Below, piece by piece: positions 1-7,714 of a stretch of DNA of 64,000 nt. The stretch is from the NCBI RefSeq assembly GCF_004102025.1, contig NZ_CP025228.1, positions 186,001 through 250,000 on the forward strand, read 5' to 3'. Origin of the DNA: Actinomyces qiguomingii (GTDB lineage Bacteria; Actinomycetota; Actinomycetes; Actinomycetales; Actinomycetaceae). The position numbers and the translations under genes were made by a program. The notes under the pieces are model-generated. The model was not told the DNA's origin. It worked only from the letters and a program-made list of their open reading frames with translations, and did no database searches. Positions within the stretch are counted from its first letter, which is position 1. Every line of letters starts with the position of its first letter.

Positions 1-45
1 CATCTGAGCTTAAGCGCGGCGGCTGACGAATCCGCGCCGGGCCGG

Positions 46-774
46 TCAGGGCCGGGCGGCGTGTAGCTGCCAGACCTCGTCGCAGCGGTGCGCGCAGGCG
101 GCCACCAGGTGGGCATTGGGCATATCTACGGTGCGCACCCAGTGAGCGGCGTCGGCGGCGCTGCGGCCGAAGTCCTGGTGCCGGGCCACCAGTCGCCGCA
201 CCAGTTCGTCCTCGGGCACGTCAATCAACACGAGCAGGTCGATGCGGGCGCGCACGTCCTCCCAGTCGCCCCGGTCCAGGGCCAGGTAGTTGCCCTCGGT
301 GACCACCACGCCCGGCCCGTGCACGAGTGTTCCCGCCGCCACCGGCTCGTGCAGATCACGGCGGTATACGGGCGCCAGCACGTCCGGGCACTGGGCGGAG
401 CGCACGCGGTCAAGCACGGAGAGGTAGCCGGCAACGTCGAAGGTGTCCGGGGCGCCCTTGCGGCCGTGCCGACCGAGCTGATCCAGTACGGCGTTGGACA
501 TGTGGAATCCGTCCATCGGAACGATTCCGGCCAGCAGGCCGCGACGCCCCAGATGTGTTTGCAGGGCCGCTGCGAGGGTGGACTTGCCCGACCCGGGCGC
601 GCCGGTTAGCCCGACGATGACGCGGCTGCCACCGTGGGCACCGGCGCCTTCTTCGACGTCGTGGGCGCGGCCGGGTCGGCCGGCCTTGGCGGTGTTCGGG
701 GCATCGCCCAGGCGCTGCTCCAGGCGGACCATCAGATCCGACAGCAGCACCTCGGCGGATCCGGTGCGGATCAT
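46..774 (-). CDS. P-loop nucleoside/sugar kinase family protein
   Basis: Predicted ATP-dependent kinase of the uridine kinase / pantothenate kinase-like P-loop group, probably cytosolic; the substrate cannot be told from sequence. Walker A is GAPGSGKS, about 55 residues in from the chosen start, followed by PMDGFHMSN, the substrate-side motif typical of this family, then VYRRDLHEP and VVTEGNYL, which match the sugar/nucleoside kinase branch. I chose the ATG at 774: the open frame runs upstream to 948 but that extension is Arg/Pro rich and not family-like; 732 is a second possible ATG. About 242 residues is normal for the family. It is a lone gene at the window edge, transcribed away from the protease/inhibitor array. 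Confidence 0.8.
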   Translation of the reverse strand: MIRTGSAEVLLSDLMVRLEQRLGDAPNTAKAGRPGRAHDVEEGAGAHGGSRVIVGLTGAPGSGKSTLAAALQTHLGRRGLLAGIVPMDGFHMSNAVLDQLGRHGRKGAPDTFDVAGYLSVLDRVRSAQCPDVLAPVYRRDLHEPVAAGTLVHGPGVVVTEGNYLALDRGDWEDVRARIDLLVLIDVPEDELVRRLVARHQDFGRSAADAAHWVRTVDMPNAHLVAACAHRCDEVWQLHAARP

Positions 775-993
775 CGGAGAAGCGGACACGGAACAATTAT
801 GGCTGATTGCCGCCCTCCCCGCCGAGACCGGCAGCAGTGACACATCGAGACCGGCACTAATGACGTGTCGAGACCGGCGGATATGGCGGCGGGCACGTCC
901 GCGCGTCGTTGGCACGCGTCGCGGCGGTGGGTCTCTTGGCCGGCTCAAGCCGGGGATCGGACGCCGGCGCGGACCGGTGGCTGTGTGGTTGGC

Positions 994-1056
994 TTGGCCC
1001 GCTCGTGAGCCGGCGTAGCATCGTCATCATATGGTTACCCGTGATAGGGGAGGAGC
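994..1056 (+). promoter_or_regulatory. Shared leader/promoter of the three paralogous membrane genes
   Basis: The same leader precedes all three paralogs (about 994-1056, 1940-1991, 2860-2917): a -10-like hexamer (TAGCAT, TAGGAT, TATGAT), then GGTTACCCGTGAT, then GAGGAGC just before the GTG start. Possible -35 hexamers (TTGGCC, TTGCCG, TTACCG) lie 15-16 bp upstream. Conservation across three copies suggests the whole unit, with its expression signals, was duplicated. The promoter call is inference. Confidence 0.45.
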
Positions 1057-1674
1057 GTGTTGGCAGTGGCATCGGCGGCCGGCGGCAGTGGCGAGTACTT
1101 TGATGTGCGGTCCGGAGTGGATGGTGCTGGCGCAGGCGGTGCGGGGCAGGCCGAGCCTGTCGTATCCACTGCGCCTATCGTGGCGGTCGACTCTAGGTTT
1201 GACGATGAGGCTTTGGCGGTGGCGTTGTTTCGGCGGCGGGTGTTGCGGACGCTGGCGGGCTGTCTTTTGGTCGTGGCGCTTACGGTGGTTGGTGTCGGTG
1301 GTTGGCTGTGGTGGACCAGACCGTTAACTCGGGAGGTGTCGCTGCCGGACGGCATCGCTGTTGAGGGCGGAATCTACGCCCAGATCGACGGCGGGGCTAT
1401 TGAGCCGATTGAGACGAAGGATGGTAAACTTCGCGCAGCCCGTTTGCGCTCGGAGAAACACGAATGGGTAGGTGGAGTGCGGTGGATACGTACTGATGGA
1501 AGTGAAGAGGTCGTTGAGCTTCGCCTGGGGGAGACCGCGCATATTGATGGCCTTGGAAATGTTACGCTTTTGGCGGTTAATCCCAGGCCCCTTATCCCCG
1601 ATGACAAGACCGGCGGCTGGATCTACAAGGTGTACATCGTCCTCGACCCCGGGGTTGAGGAGATCGTCCGATAA
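1057..1674 (+). CDS. Single-pass membrane protein, paralog 1 of 3 (putative protease inhibitor/immunity)
   Basis: Unrecognised family; 205 residues, GTG start with a strong GGGGAGGAG ribosome site. About 60 poorly conserved N-terminal residues precede one hydrophobic segment (residues ~67-85, ending GGWLWWTRP), then a ~115-residue domain predicted outside the membrane. That domain has conserved blocks RSEKHEW, LRLGE, HIDGLG, LLAVNP and a C-terminal YKVYIVLDPG. It is the first of three tandem paralogs (next at 1992 and 2918). Each is followed by an opposite-strand remnant or copy of a calpain-like protease gene, so I infer an inhibitor or immunity role at the cell surface. No inhibitor family is recognised, so the function is contextual. 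Confidence 0.72.
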   Translation: MLAVASAAGGSGEYFDVRSGVDGAGAGGAGQAEPVVSTAPIVAVDSRFDDEALAVALFRRRVLRTLAGCLLVVALTVVGVGGWLWWTRPLTREVSLPDGIAVEGGIYAQIDGGAIEPIETKDGKLRAARLRSEKHEWVGGVRWIRTDGSEEVVELRLGETAHIDGLGNVTLLAVNPRPLIPDDKTGGWIYKVYIVLDPGVEEIVR

Positions 1675-1678
1675 TACC

Positions 1679-1900
1679 GAGAGTGTCGGGCGGGGATAGG
1701 GGCTCTCTCTTCCAATGCCTGTGCAGGCGAACTACTTCTCAAGGTCGTCGTCAGTGACGCGAATGATGCCGTCGTTTGTCGGTCATCTCCGCGACGATCG
1801 ACAGACCAGTCTTAACCGCCCGCTTGATCTGGATCGACTCCTGTTCGGTGTACTCATGGTCCTCACGCGCGGCGCCCACCAGGACGCTGAGGGGATGCCT
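1679..1900 (-). pseudogene. Remnant 1 of calpain-like protease 3' end
   Basis: The minus strand encodes pieces matching the protease gene at 3558-4883. GAAREDHEYTEQ...QIKRAV corresponds to GAVREDHKYTDEE...QIEQAV, then after an internal deletion DGIIRVTDDDLEK matches DGIIRITREDFEK. A stop codon replaces the following Tyr. The deleted part held the catalytic His and the Asn/Ser position, so nothing functional remains. The piece is convergent with the preceding membrane gene. Confidence 0.7.
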
Positions 1901-1991
1901 GTACCGATGCCAATACATGCCAAGGCCCGGACAGAGCGCACTGTTGCCGGCCCGCAAGTCGGCGTAGGATCGTCAACCGGGTTACCCGTGA

Positions 1992-2597
1992 TTGACGAGG
2001 AGCGTGTTGGCAGTGGCATCGGCGACCGGTGGCAACGGTGAGTACTCCTATGCTCGGTCCGAAATGGCTCCCATTGGACCGAAGGGCGAAGGTGAACCTG
2101 CTGGGTGTTGCGTCGTGAGCCCGGCGGATGGAACCGGCCAGGTGGCCCCGCCGGGGCGACGGATCATGCGGCGCGTTCTGATGGGCTGCCTCGTAGTAGC
2201 GCTACTTGCTGCGGGAAGTGCCGGCGGCTGGCTGTGGTGGACCAGACCAGCAACCCGCTCGGTACCGCTGCCTAACGAGCTTGCCACTAAGAACGGAAGC
2301 TACGCACAGGTTCACGTGAGTATCGAACCGGTAGAGACCACAGCAGGCAGGTTGCAAGTGGGACCATTGCGCTCGGAGAGGCATGAATGGATCGGCACGC
2401 TGCTGTGGCGTAACAATGACGGTGTCCAAGAGCCTACTGAACTACGACTAGGAGAGACCACCCACATCGACGGACTGGGAACAGTCACTTTGCTCGCCGT
2501 TAACCCAGAACCACTCATCCCCAACTATAACGACGGCGGATGGACCTACAAGGTGTATATCGTACTCGACCCCGGGGTGGAGGAGATCAACCGATAA
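1992..2597 (+). CDS. Single-pass membrane protein, paralog 2 of 3
   Basis: 201 residues, paralogous to the proteins at 1057 and 2918. The N-terminal ~55 residues differ from paralogs 1 and 3, while the membrane segment (around residues 58-78, ending GGWLWWTRP) and outer domain are conserved (RSERHEW, LRLGE, HIDGLGTVTLLAVNP, YKVYIVLDPG). Start chosen by homology at 1992 inside the conserved leader; GAGGAGCG precedes it closely. The divergence of the cytoplasmic part against conservation of the outer part suggests selection acts on the exposed domain. Function is inferred only from the neighbouring protease copies. Confidence 0.7.
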   Translation: MTRSVLAVASATGGNGEYSYARSEMAPIGPKGEGEPAGCCVVSPADGTGQVAPPGRRIMRRVLMGCLVVALLAAGSAGGWLWWTRPATRSVPLPNELATKNGSYAQVHVSIEPVETTAGRLQVGPLRSERHEWIGTLLWRNNDGVQEPTELRLGETTHIDGLGTVTLLAVNPEPLIPNYNDGGWTYKVYIVLDPGVEEINR

Positions 2598-2614
2598 AAC
2601 CGAGAGCGGTGGAT

Positions 2615-2812
2615 GGACTTAGGGTATTTTCCCACTAATATCCGCATGCTGGAAGTATTTCTCAAAGTCTTTTCGGGTGATGCGGATAATGCCGTCGTCT
2701 GTCGGTCATCTCCGCGACGACCGACAGGCCAGTCTAACCGTCCGCTCGATCTAGACCGACTCCTGTTCGGCGTACTCATGGTCCTCACGCACGGCGCCCA
2801 CCAGGACGCGGA
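2615..2812 (-). pseudogene. Remnant 2 of calpain-like protease 3' end
   Basis: Second degenerate copy of the protease tail between paralogs 2 and 3. The minus strand reads VREDHEYAEQES, then after stops and a deletion DDGIIRITRKDFEKYFQHAD, which almost equals the end of the gene at 3558. It retains more of the terminal residues than remnant 1, consistent with successive duplications of a ~930-bp unit. Confidence 0.7.
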
Positions 2813-2917
2813 GGACCTATGCCAATACATGCCAAGGCCCAGACAGAGCGCACTGTTACCGGCCCGCGAGCCGGCGTATGATTGTCACCGTCTGGTTACC
2901 CGTGATGGGCGAGGAGC

Positions 2918-3535
2918 GTGTTGGCAGTGGCATCGGCGACCGGTGGCAGTGGCGAGTACTTCGATGCGCGGCCCGAAGTGGATAGTGCCGGGGCGGACAG
3001 TGCGGGGCAGACCGAGCCTGTCGTATCTACCGCGCCTACCGTGGCGGTCGACTCTACGTTTGACGATGAGGCTTTGGCGGTGGCGTTGTTCCGGCGGCGC
3101 GTGTTGCGGACGCTGGCGGGCTGCTTGGTAGTGGCGCTGTTGGCGGCGGTCGGTGTTGGTGGCTGGCTGTGGTGGACCAGACCACCGATACGGGAGGTGC
3201 CGCTGCCCGACGGCATCGCCGTTGAGGGCGGAATCTACGCACAAATTCACGGTAGCATTCCGCCAGTCGAGACCGAAGACGGCAAGTTGCAGAGCAGCAG
3301 GATGCGTTCGGAGAACCATGAGTGGATCGGTGCACTGAAGTGGGTGAGAAGAGACAGAACCGAAGAGATCATTGAACTACACCTGGGGGAGACGGCACAC
3401 ATCGACGGCCTTGGAACAGTGACATTGCTGGGCGTCAACCCCAGGCCATTAATACCAGACACTCAGAGCACCGGAGGATGGACTTACAAAGTTTACATCA
3501 TACTCGACCCTGGGATCGAAAGAATCGTCTATTGA
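2918..3535 (+). CDS. Single-pass membrane protein, paralog 3 of 3
   Basis: 205 residues, GTG start behind GCGAGGAGC in the conserved leader. Closest to paralog 1: the N-terminal ~85 residues are nearly the same (ALAVALFRRRVLRTLAGC then the membrane segment). The outer domain diverges moderately (RSENHEWIGALKW, LHLGETAHIDGLG, YKVYIILDPG). It ends 22 nt before the stop of the convergent calpain-like gene, so this is the copy paired with the most complete protease. Putative cognate inhibitor, by position only. Confidence 0.72.
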   Translation: MLAVASATGGSGEYFDARPEVDSAGADSAGQTEPVVSTAPTVAVDSTFDDEALAVALFRRRVLRTLAGCLVVALLAAVGVGGWLWWTRPPIREVPLPDGIAVEGGIYAQIHGSIPPVETEDGKLQSSRMRSENHEWIGALKWVRRDRTEEIIELHLGETAHIDGLGTVTLLGVNPRPLIPDTQSTGGWTYKVYIILDPGIERIVY

Positions 3536-3557
3536 CAGCGTAGACGCCGAGCGAAAA

Positions 3558-4883
3558 CTAGGGGATTCCTCTGCCAATATCGGTGTGTTGAAAGTACTTC
3601 TCAAAGTCTTCTCGGGTGATGCGAATAATGCCGTCATCCTCGCTGGCCGAGCCGTCGGCTGTGTCGTTATGTCCCCACGGGCTGCGCAGGGTCACATACT
3701 TCTCATCAATCGCAACCACCACATAGGCATGTCCACCAGACTCGCCGTCGCCGAAATAGTCTCCGCCGACAATGCGGTAGTCGCCGGTTCTGTCGCGATC
3801 GTCGATCGCGGTGTCCGGGTGCTGCTTGTCGGCGGCGCGGGCGTGGGTGTTGGCGGTCGCATCCGAGGCCGTGTTGCCGTCACCGAAGTCACCTCCTGCC
3901 GTAGTTGCAACGACCGGCCTACCATCCTTCACCGCCTGTTCGATCTGGGCCCACTCCTCATCGGTGTACTTATGATCCTCGCGCACCGCCCCCAGGAACC
4001 CCGAGGTGCCTCTGGTGTCAACTACTGGCGGGCCGTACTGCCCGGAGATCGCCCGCATCGCATCGGCTGGCCTCCCGTTCGGGAGGTTGTGGTCGCCCAG
4101 GTACTGGCCGTAGGCGCGCTCGTACACGCTCATCAGGTTCGGCCCCCGCCGCCCGCCTCCCAGGTCATCACCCTGGTTGCCGTTGGTGTAGTAGTCGGTG
4201 ACCTTGATCTCCTCCGGAAAACCGAAGAAGTTGTACAGGGTGACGATGAACGCCTGGTCCTTCTCACTCCACCGCACATGATCCCGCAGAAACTGCTCAC
4301 CATCCTCAGACAGCGAATACGCATCCAAAGTCGCCAGAAAATAGCAGTCACCAATACTCGCCTGATGCACGGGGTCCCAGTCCGCGGAGCCGTCCGCCTG
4401 CCGCCGCAACCGCCGGATGTCCTCATCACTGAACGCAGTCTTGCTCTCGGTGCCGTCATCCTCACCCTATACCCTCACCGGCCGCACTGCCCCCGTACCA
4501 GCTCCCACCACCAGCACCGAAGCGACACCTGAACCGGTGCCACTGTCAACACTGATGGCGTTCAGGGCGGCGGCGGTTTGCATGGCGGCGATACTCACCC
4601 GCGCACGGATACCCACCGCCGCGCCCGCGGCCGCATACCGCACCCCTGCCACCAACACCGCCGGCGCCGCAGCATCCACCGCCTCCAACAGCGCCGCACC
4701 GACCAGGGTGCGCAGCCGCTCCAGCGCCTCCTTCGCCTCATCGAGCACCCGGGCGTAGGCCTCCAAATGATGCGCCCCGTCCAGCAGGCCGGCACGGCAC
4801 CCACCCACGGCAACATCACCCACGAACACGGACTGTAACCCCACCGAAACCAAAAACCACCACAAGACTCCAATCGCCCGCAC
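3558..4883 (-). pseudogene. Calpain-like (peptidase C2) cysteine protease with N-terminal helical domain, split by in-frame amber
   Basis: Two open segments in the same frame are separated by one TAG at 4467-4469. The N-terminal part (GTG at 4883, ~138 residues) is Ala-rich helical and resembles WXG/ESX-type export domains. The C-terminal part holds the peptidase C2 core: QASIGDCYFLATL with the catalytic Cys, GGHAYVVVAI with the His, and LRSPWG where family members usually have NPWG, so the third catalytic residue is Ser. The upstream open frame to 5726 is an opposite-strand shadow of the amidohydrolase. Expected role: a secreted toxin or effector protease. With the stop it would give a truncated product, unless the amber is read through or a TTG at 4409 starts a separate 283-residue protease. 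Confidence 0.75.
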
Positions 4884-4892
4884 GCGGCCCCT

Positions 4893-5345
4893 GTGACGCG
4901 ACGCACGACCGCCTCCGACATTCGGCTGTTCGTCACCCTGGCCTCCTTCGACCAGGGGTACCGGCCCAGCTCCCCGACCGAAATCGGTCCGGCCCGCCGC
5001 ATCACCGACTACCCGAACCTGTGGGCTTATGCGCGTGACCTGCACGCCACCCCCGGCTTCGCCATAGACCGCAAGGACCGCGCCAATGGCATACTGCCCA
5101 GAAAGGACGGCACCTGGCGCTCCGCCTTCGGCGGGCCCGGCGACGGCAGGCCCGTGGACGGCAACCCCACCGAGCGCTGGCACGCGCCCGCGGGACGCGA
5201 ACACCTGGTCGGCGGCTCGCCGCTGTTGCCCGGGCCCGGCGGAGCCGGGTCCTGGGAGCAGCTGCGGGGCTGGACCGAGGACCGCCGCGCCGGGCGCGTC
5301 ACCGGCGCCCGACCCGTGAGCCCCAACGAACCCGCGATGGAGACC
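4893..5345 (+). pseudogene. 3' remnant of a glutathionyl-hydroquinone reductase-type (ECM4/YqjG) gene
   Basis: The + strand encodes SDIRLFVTLASFDQGY and RRITDYPNLWAYARDL, hallmarks of the C-terminal all-helical domain of the ECM4-type glutathione transferases that reduce glutathionyl- or mycothiol-type quinone conjugates. The N-terminal thioredoxin-fold half with its Cys is absent, replaced by the divergent protease gene. No normal end is seen: the frame runs into the next gene. This looks like a gene truncated when the protease module arrived. Confidence 0.65.
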
Positions 5346-5349
5346 CCGC

Positions 5350-6789
5350 ATGTCCCAGCACCTCGACCCGCACCACCCCGAGCCGGACTCGACCGACTGG
5401 ATCACCCCGCCCACCGACGGCGGCGAACGCCTCGACGGCACCGGCGTGACCCTGCTGACCGCCGACCGCGTGCTGACCGGACGCCGCGGCGACGCCCCCG
5501 GCAGTCTCGAAAGTGTCGGTGAGGGTACTCCCGACGGCGGCGCCGTCGTCGTCGCCGGAGACCGCCTCCTCGCCGTCGGAACGGCCGACGAGCTGACCGC
5601 CCGCCTGGGAGAGTTCGCGGACGCCGCCGGCACGCCCCCCGAGCGGGTGCGCCGCCTGAATCTGCCCGGCACCACCCTCATGCCCGGGCTCATCGAGACC
5701 CACGCCCACCTGCCCACCTCCGGCACTAACGTGGAGTACCCCGACTACGGGGCGCACGAGGTCGCCCGACTCACGCTCAACGCAGCCCGCTCGGCACGTG
5801 AGCTGCTCTCCCTCGGCGTCACCAGTGCGCAGAGTCTGGGCGCCCGCCACTACGTGGACGTCGCCCTGCGCGACGCCATCGACAACGGCGACCTGCGCGG
5901 GCCCCGCATCGTCGCTGCCGGCCCGCAGATCACCGTCACCGCCGGCCACGCCCATCACGCGGGCAGCGAGGCGGACGGACTCGATGAGATCCGCCACCAG
6001 GTCCGGCTCCACCACAAGCGGGGCGTAGACACCATTAAGGCGATGGCGACCGGCGGATTCACCACCTCCGGCTCGGTGCCCTGGCTGGCCCAGTTCAGCC
6101 AGGAGGAGCTCACCGTCCTGTTCGCCGACGCCCACCGCCTGGGCAAGTGGACCGCCGCCCACGCCCACGGCACCCAGGGCATTGAGCGGGCCGTGCGCGC
6201 CGGGGTCGACTATCTTGCCCATGCCTCCTTCATCAGCCCCGCCGCCCGCTCCGAACCCGACCCGCGCCTGGCCGACGAGATCGCCGCGGCCGGCATCTAC
6301 GTGGACTGCACTATCACCGCGGAGCTGCCCCGCATGCTTGAGCGCGACGACACTTTCGCCCCGCCTGTCCGCATGTTGTGGGAGCACGGCGTCAAGATCG
6401 TCGCCGGGCACGACGCCGGTATCCCCGGCGTCCCGAACCGTGGCTACGTCGGTGGCTTGGAGGCGCTGGAGTACGTCGGCCTGCCCCGTACGGAGGTCCT
6501 GCTCGCAGCCACCTCGCGGGCCGCCGCCGGCATCGGCTTGGCGGGCGTGACTGGCGTGCTCGCCTCCGACTTCGACGCCGACCTGATCGCCGTCGCCGGG
6601 GACCCACGCGCCGGGCTGGGCGTGCTGCGCGACCTGCGGCTCGTGGTCAGCCGGGGACGTGAGTTCATTCCGGACCGCGTGCCCGGGCTCGCGCACGACA
6701 CCGACCTCGACGCCTTCGCCGGGCCGGGCTCGGTGCTCGGCCAGTGGCGGAACCGGGATGTGCTACGTGCCCGACACCCGGAGGTGTGA
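5350..6789 (+). CDS. Amidohydrolase family protein (imidazolonepropionase/prolidase-like)
   Basis: 479-residue metal-dependent hydrolase of the amidohydrolase superfamily, cytosolic, probably acting on a cyclic amide or a dipeptide. Seen: LMPGLIETHAHL (metal-binding HxH), a Lys candidate in TIKAMATGGF, HAHGTQGIERAV and YLAHASF (further metal His), and GHDAGIP (catalytic Asp). N- and C-terminal strands around ADRVLTG and DLIAVAGDP form the usual beta-sandwich. ATG at 5350. The small downstream frame overlaps its stop as GTGA, suggesting coupling. Exact substrate cannot be assigned. Confidence 0.85.
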   Translation: MSQHLDPHHPEPDSTDWITPPTDGGERLDGTGVTLLTADRVLTGRRGDAPGSLESVGEGTPDGGAVVVAGDRLLAVGTADELTARLGEFADAAGTPPERVRRLNLPGTTLMPGLIETHAHLPTSGTNVEYPDYGAHEVARLTLNAARSARELLSLGVTSAQSLGARHYVDVALRDAIDNGDLRGPRIVAAGPQITVTAGHAHHAGSEADGLDEIRHQVRLHHKRGVDTIKAMATGGFTTSGSVPWLAQFSQEELTVLFADAHRLGKWTAAHAHGTQGIERAVRAGVDYLAHASFISPAARSEPDPRLADEIAAAGIYVDCTITAELPRMLERDDTFAPPVRMLWEHGVKIVAGHDAGIPGVPNRGYVGGLEALEYVGLPRTEVLLAATSRAAAGIGLAGVTGVLASDFDADLIAVAGDPRAGLGVLRDLRLVVSRGREFIPDRVPGLAHDTDLDAFAGPGSVLGQWRNRDVLRARHPEV

Positions 6790-7454
6790 GGCGTGTCCGT
6801 GTACGTGCCGCCCGGGACCGGACCGCCTCCGATCGTCCGGGAACCGAAGCCGCCGAAGCCCTGGACCGGCTGCGGGGCATCGCCGACGAGCTGGCCCGCC
6901 TGAGCGCGGGCCTCGACCCGCGGGCGGCGGCGGACACCGGCATCCTGCCGCCCCCGGAGCGTCCGCTGCTGCCGGCGCTCGGCCCCGACGCCCTGGCCGA
7001 GCGCGCCCGGGTGGAGCGCCGCCTGCGGGACGCCGCCTTGGCCGAGCGCGCCCGGGTGGAGCGCCGCCTGCGGGACGCCGCCCGGGCCGTCCGCCTGCCC
7101 GACACGGCCAAGGGGGCGGCACGCGTCGTGCCGCTGCCGGAGACCGCGCAGGAGGCCACGCCGGACGGTAGTCGGCCGCGGGCCGGGCCTGTTACTCGGC
7201 CAGGAGCTTCCCCGCCTAAGATCGGGGAGCCGGGAAACCCCTGGGACAAACCCCAGGGATTCGGCAAAGTTGGTGGCTCAGTAGGCGTTTTTGGGATTCT
7301 CGGCGTGTTGGTGCGGGTGTGGCGGTTCGGGCGCTCGCCTGACGGTTCGTTCCTTTCCGTGAGGGTTCGTGTGTTCTGGGCGACGGTTCGTACCTTCCTG
7401 CGACGGTTCGCTACCCACAGATACGTACCGTCGCCGTTTATGCCGAAGCGTTAG
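6786..7454 (+). CDS. Hypothetical Ala/Arg-rich protein with internal 15-residue duplication
   Basis: GTG at 6786 overlaps the amidohydrolase stop (GTGA). The first ~120 residues look coding: a helical stretch EALDRLRGIADELARLSAGL, then a perfect tandem repeat LAERARVERRLRDAA encoded by a 45-nt duplication near 6990-7080. From about 7200 the frame runs into a hairpin, an IS-end-like sequence and a repeat array, so the C-terminal third is probably not native and the gene may be truncated. No family is recognised. It could also be a chance open frame in GC-rich DNA. Confidence 0.35.
   Translation: MRRVRVRAARDRTASDRPGTEAAEALDRLRGIADELARLSAGLDPRAAADTGILPPPERPLLPALGPDALAERARVERRLRDAALAERARVERRLRDAARAVRLPDTAKGAARVVPLPETAQEATPDGSRPRAGPVTRPGASPPKIGEPGNPWDKPQGFGKVGGSVGVFGILGVLVRVWRFGRSPDGSFLSVRVRVFWATVRTFLRRFATHRYVPSPFMPKR
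7232..7325. repeat. Solo IS-end-like sequence
   Basis: TTCGGCAAAGTTGGTGG followed by TCTCGGCGTGTTGGTGCGGG resembles the left end of the ISAs1-type element at 20958 (TTCGGCAAAGTCGTTGG ... TTTTCGGCGTGTTGGTG). It is preceded by a small hairpin (CCCTGGG / CCCAGGG). No transposase accompanies it. Related sequence recurs at 26700-26800. Confidence 0.55.
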
Positions 7455-7491
7455 TGCCAAGTGCCGAACCGTCGGCCAAACACACGAACCG
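7323..7491. promoter_or_regulatory. Array of CGGTTCG boxes at 20-bp spacing
   Basis: Five direct boxes (four CGGTTCG, one GGGTTCG) start at 7323, 7343, 7363, 7384 and 7404, so spacing is 20, 20, 21, 20 bp, about two helical turns. Two inverted copies (CGAACCG) follow at 7465 and 7485, again 20 bp apart. Such phasing is typical of cooperative protein binding (operator or iteron). It lies upstream of the gene at 7715. The binding protein is unknown. Confidence 0.5.
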
Positions 7492-7583
7492 TCCGCCCCT
7501 ACCTGTAAGCAACAACCTATTTACCCAGAACATGGCAGGCTCTTCGCCACGCAATGCCGCCCCGCCAGACGGCTGTCATGTCG

Positions 7584-7651
7584 ATTCACGACCCTGGGGT
7601 GCGATATACGACTACCCCAGGGTCGTAAACCACACCCCAAGGTCGTAAACC
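7584..7651. repeat. GGTCGT hairpin repeat, copy 1
   Basis: ACGACCCTGGGGT (7588-7600) and ACCCCAGGGTCGT (7614-7626) are perfect inverted repeats, followed by a third half-site CCAAGGTCGT. The ~68-bp pattern recurs at 14254-14324. It may be a transcription terminator or a dispersed repeat. Confidence 0.6.
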
Positions 7652-7714
7652 AGCGCTTTACGCACGAGGGTGGGGCAACTCGGACCGGAGCCGCGACGAG
7701 GGAGGCGACTTCAT

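Noticed and set aside
4467..5726. Minus-strand 419-residue open frame as one gene
   Set aside because: Only the part from 4883 down looks like protein. The upstream two thirds is Arg/Gly/Pro-rich antisense of the amidohydrolase and transferase remnant.
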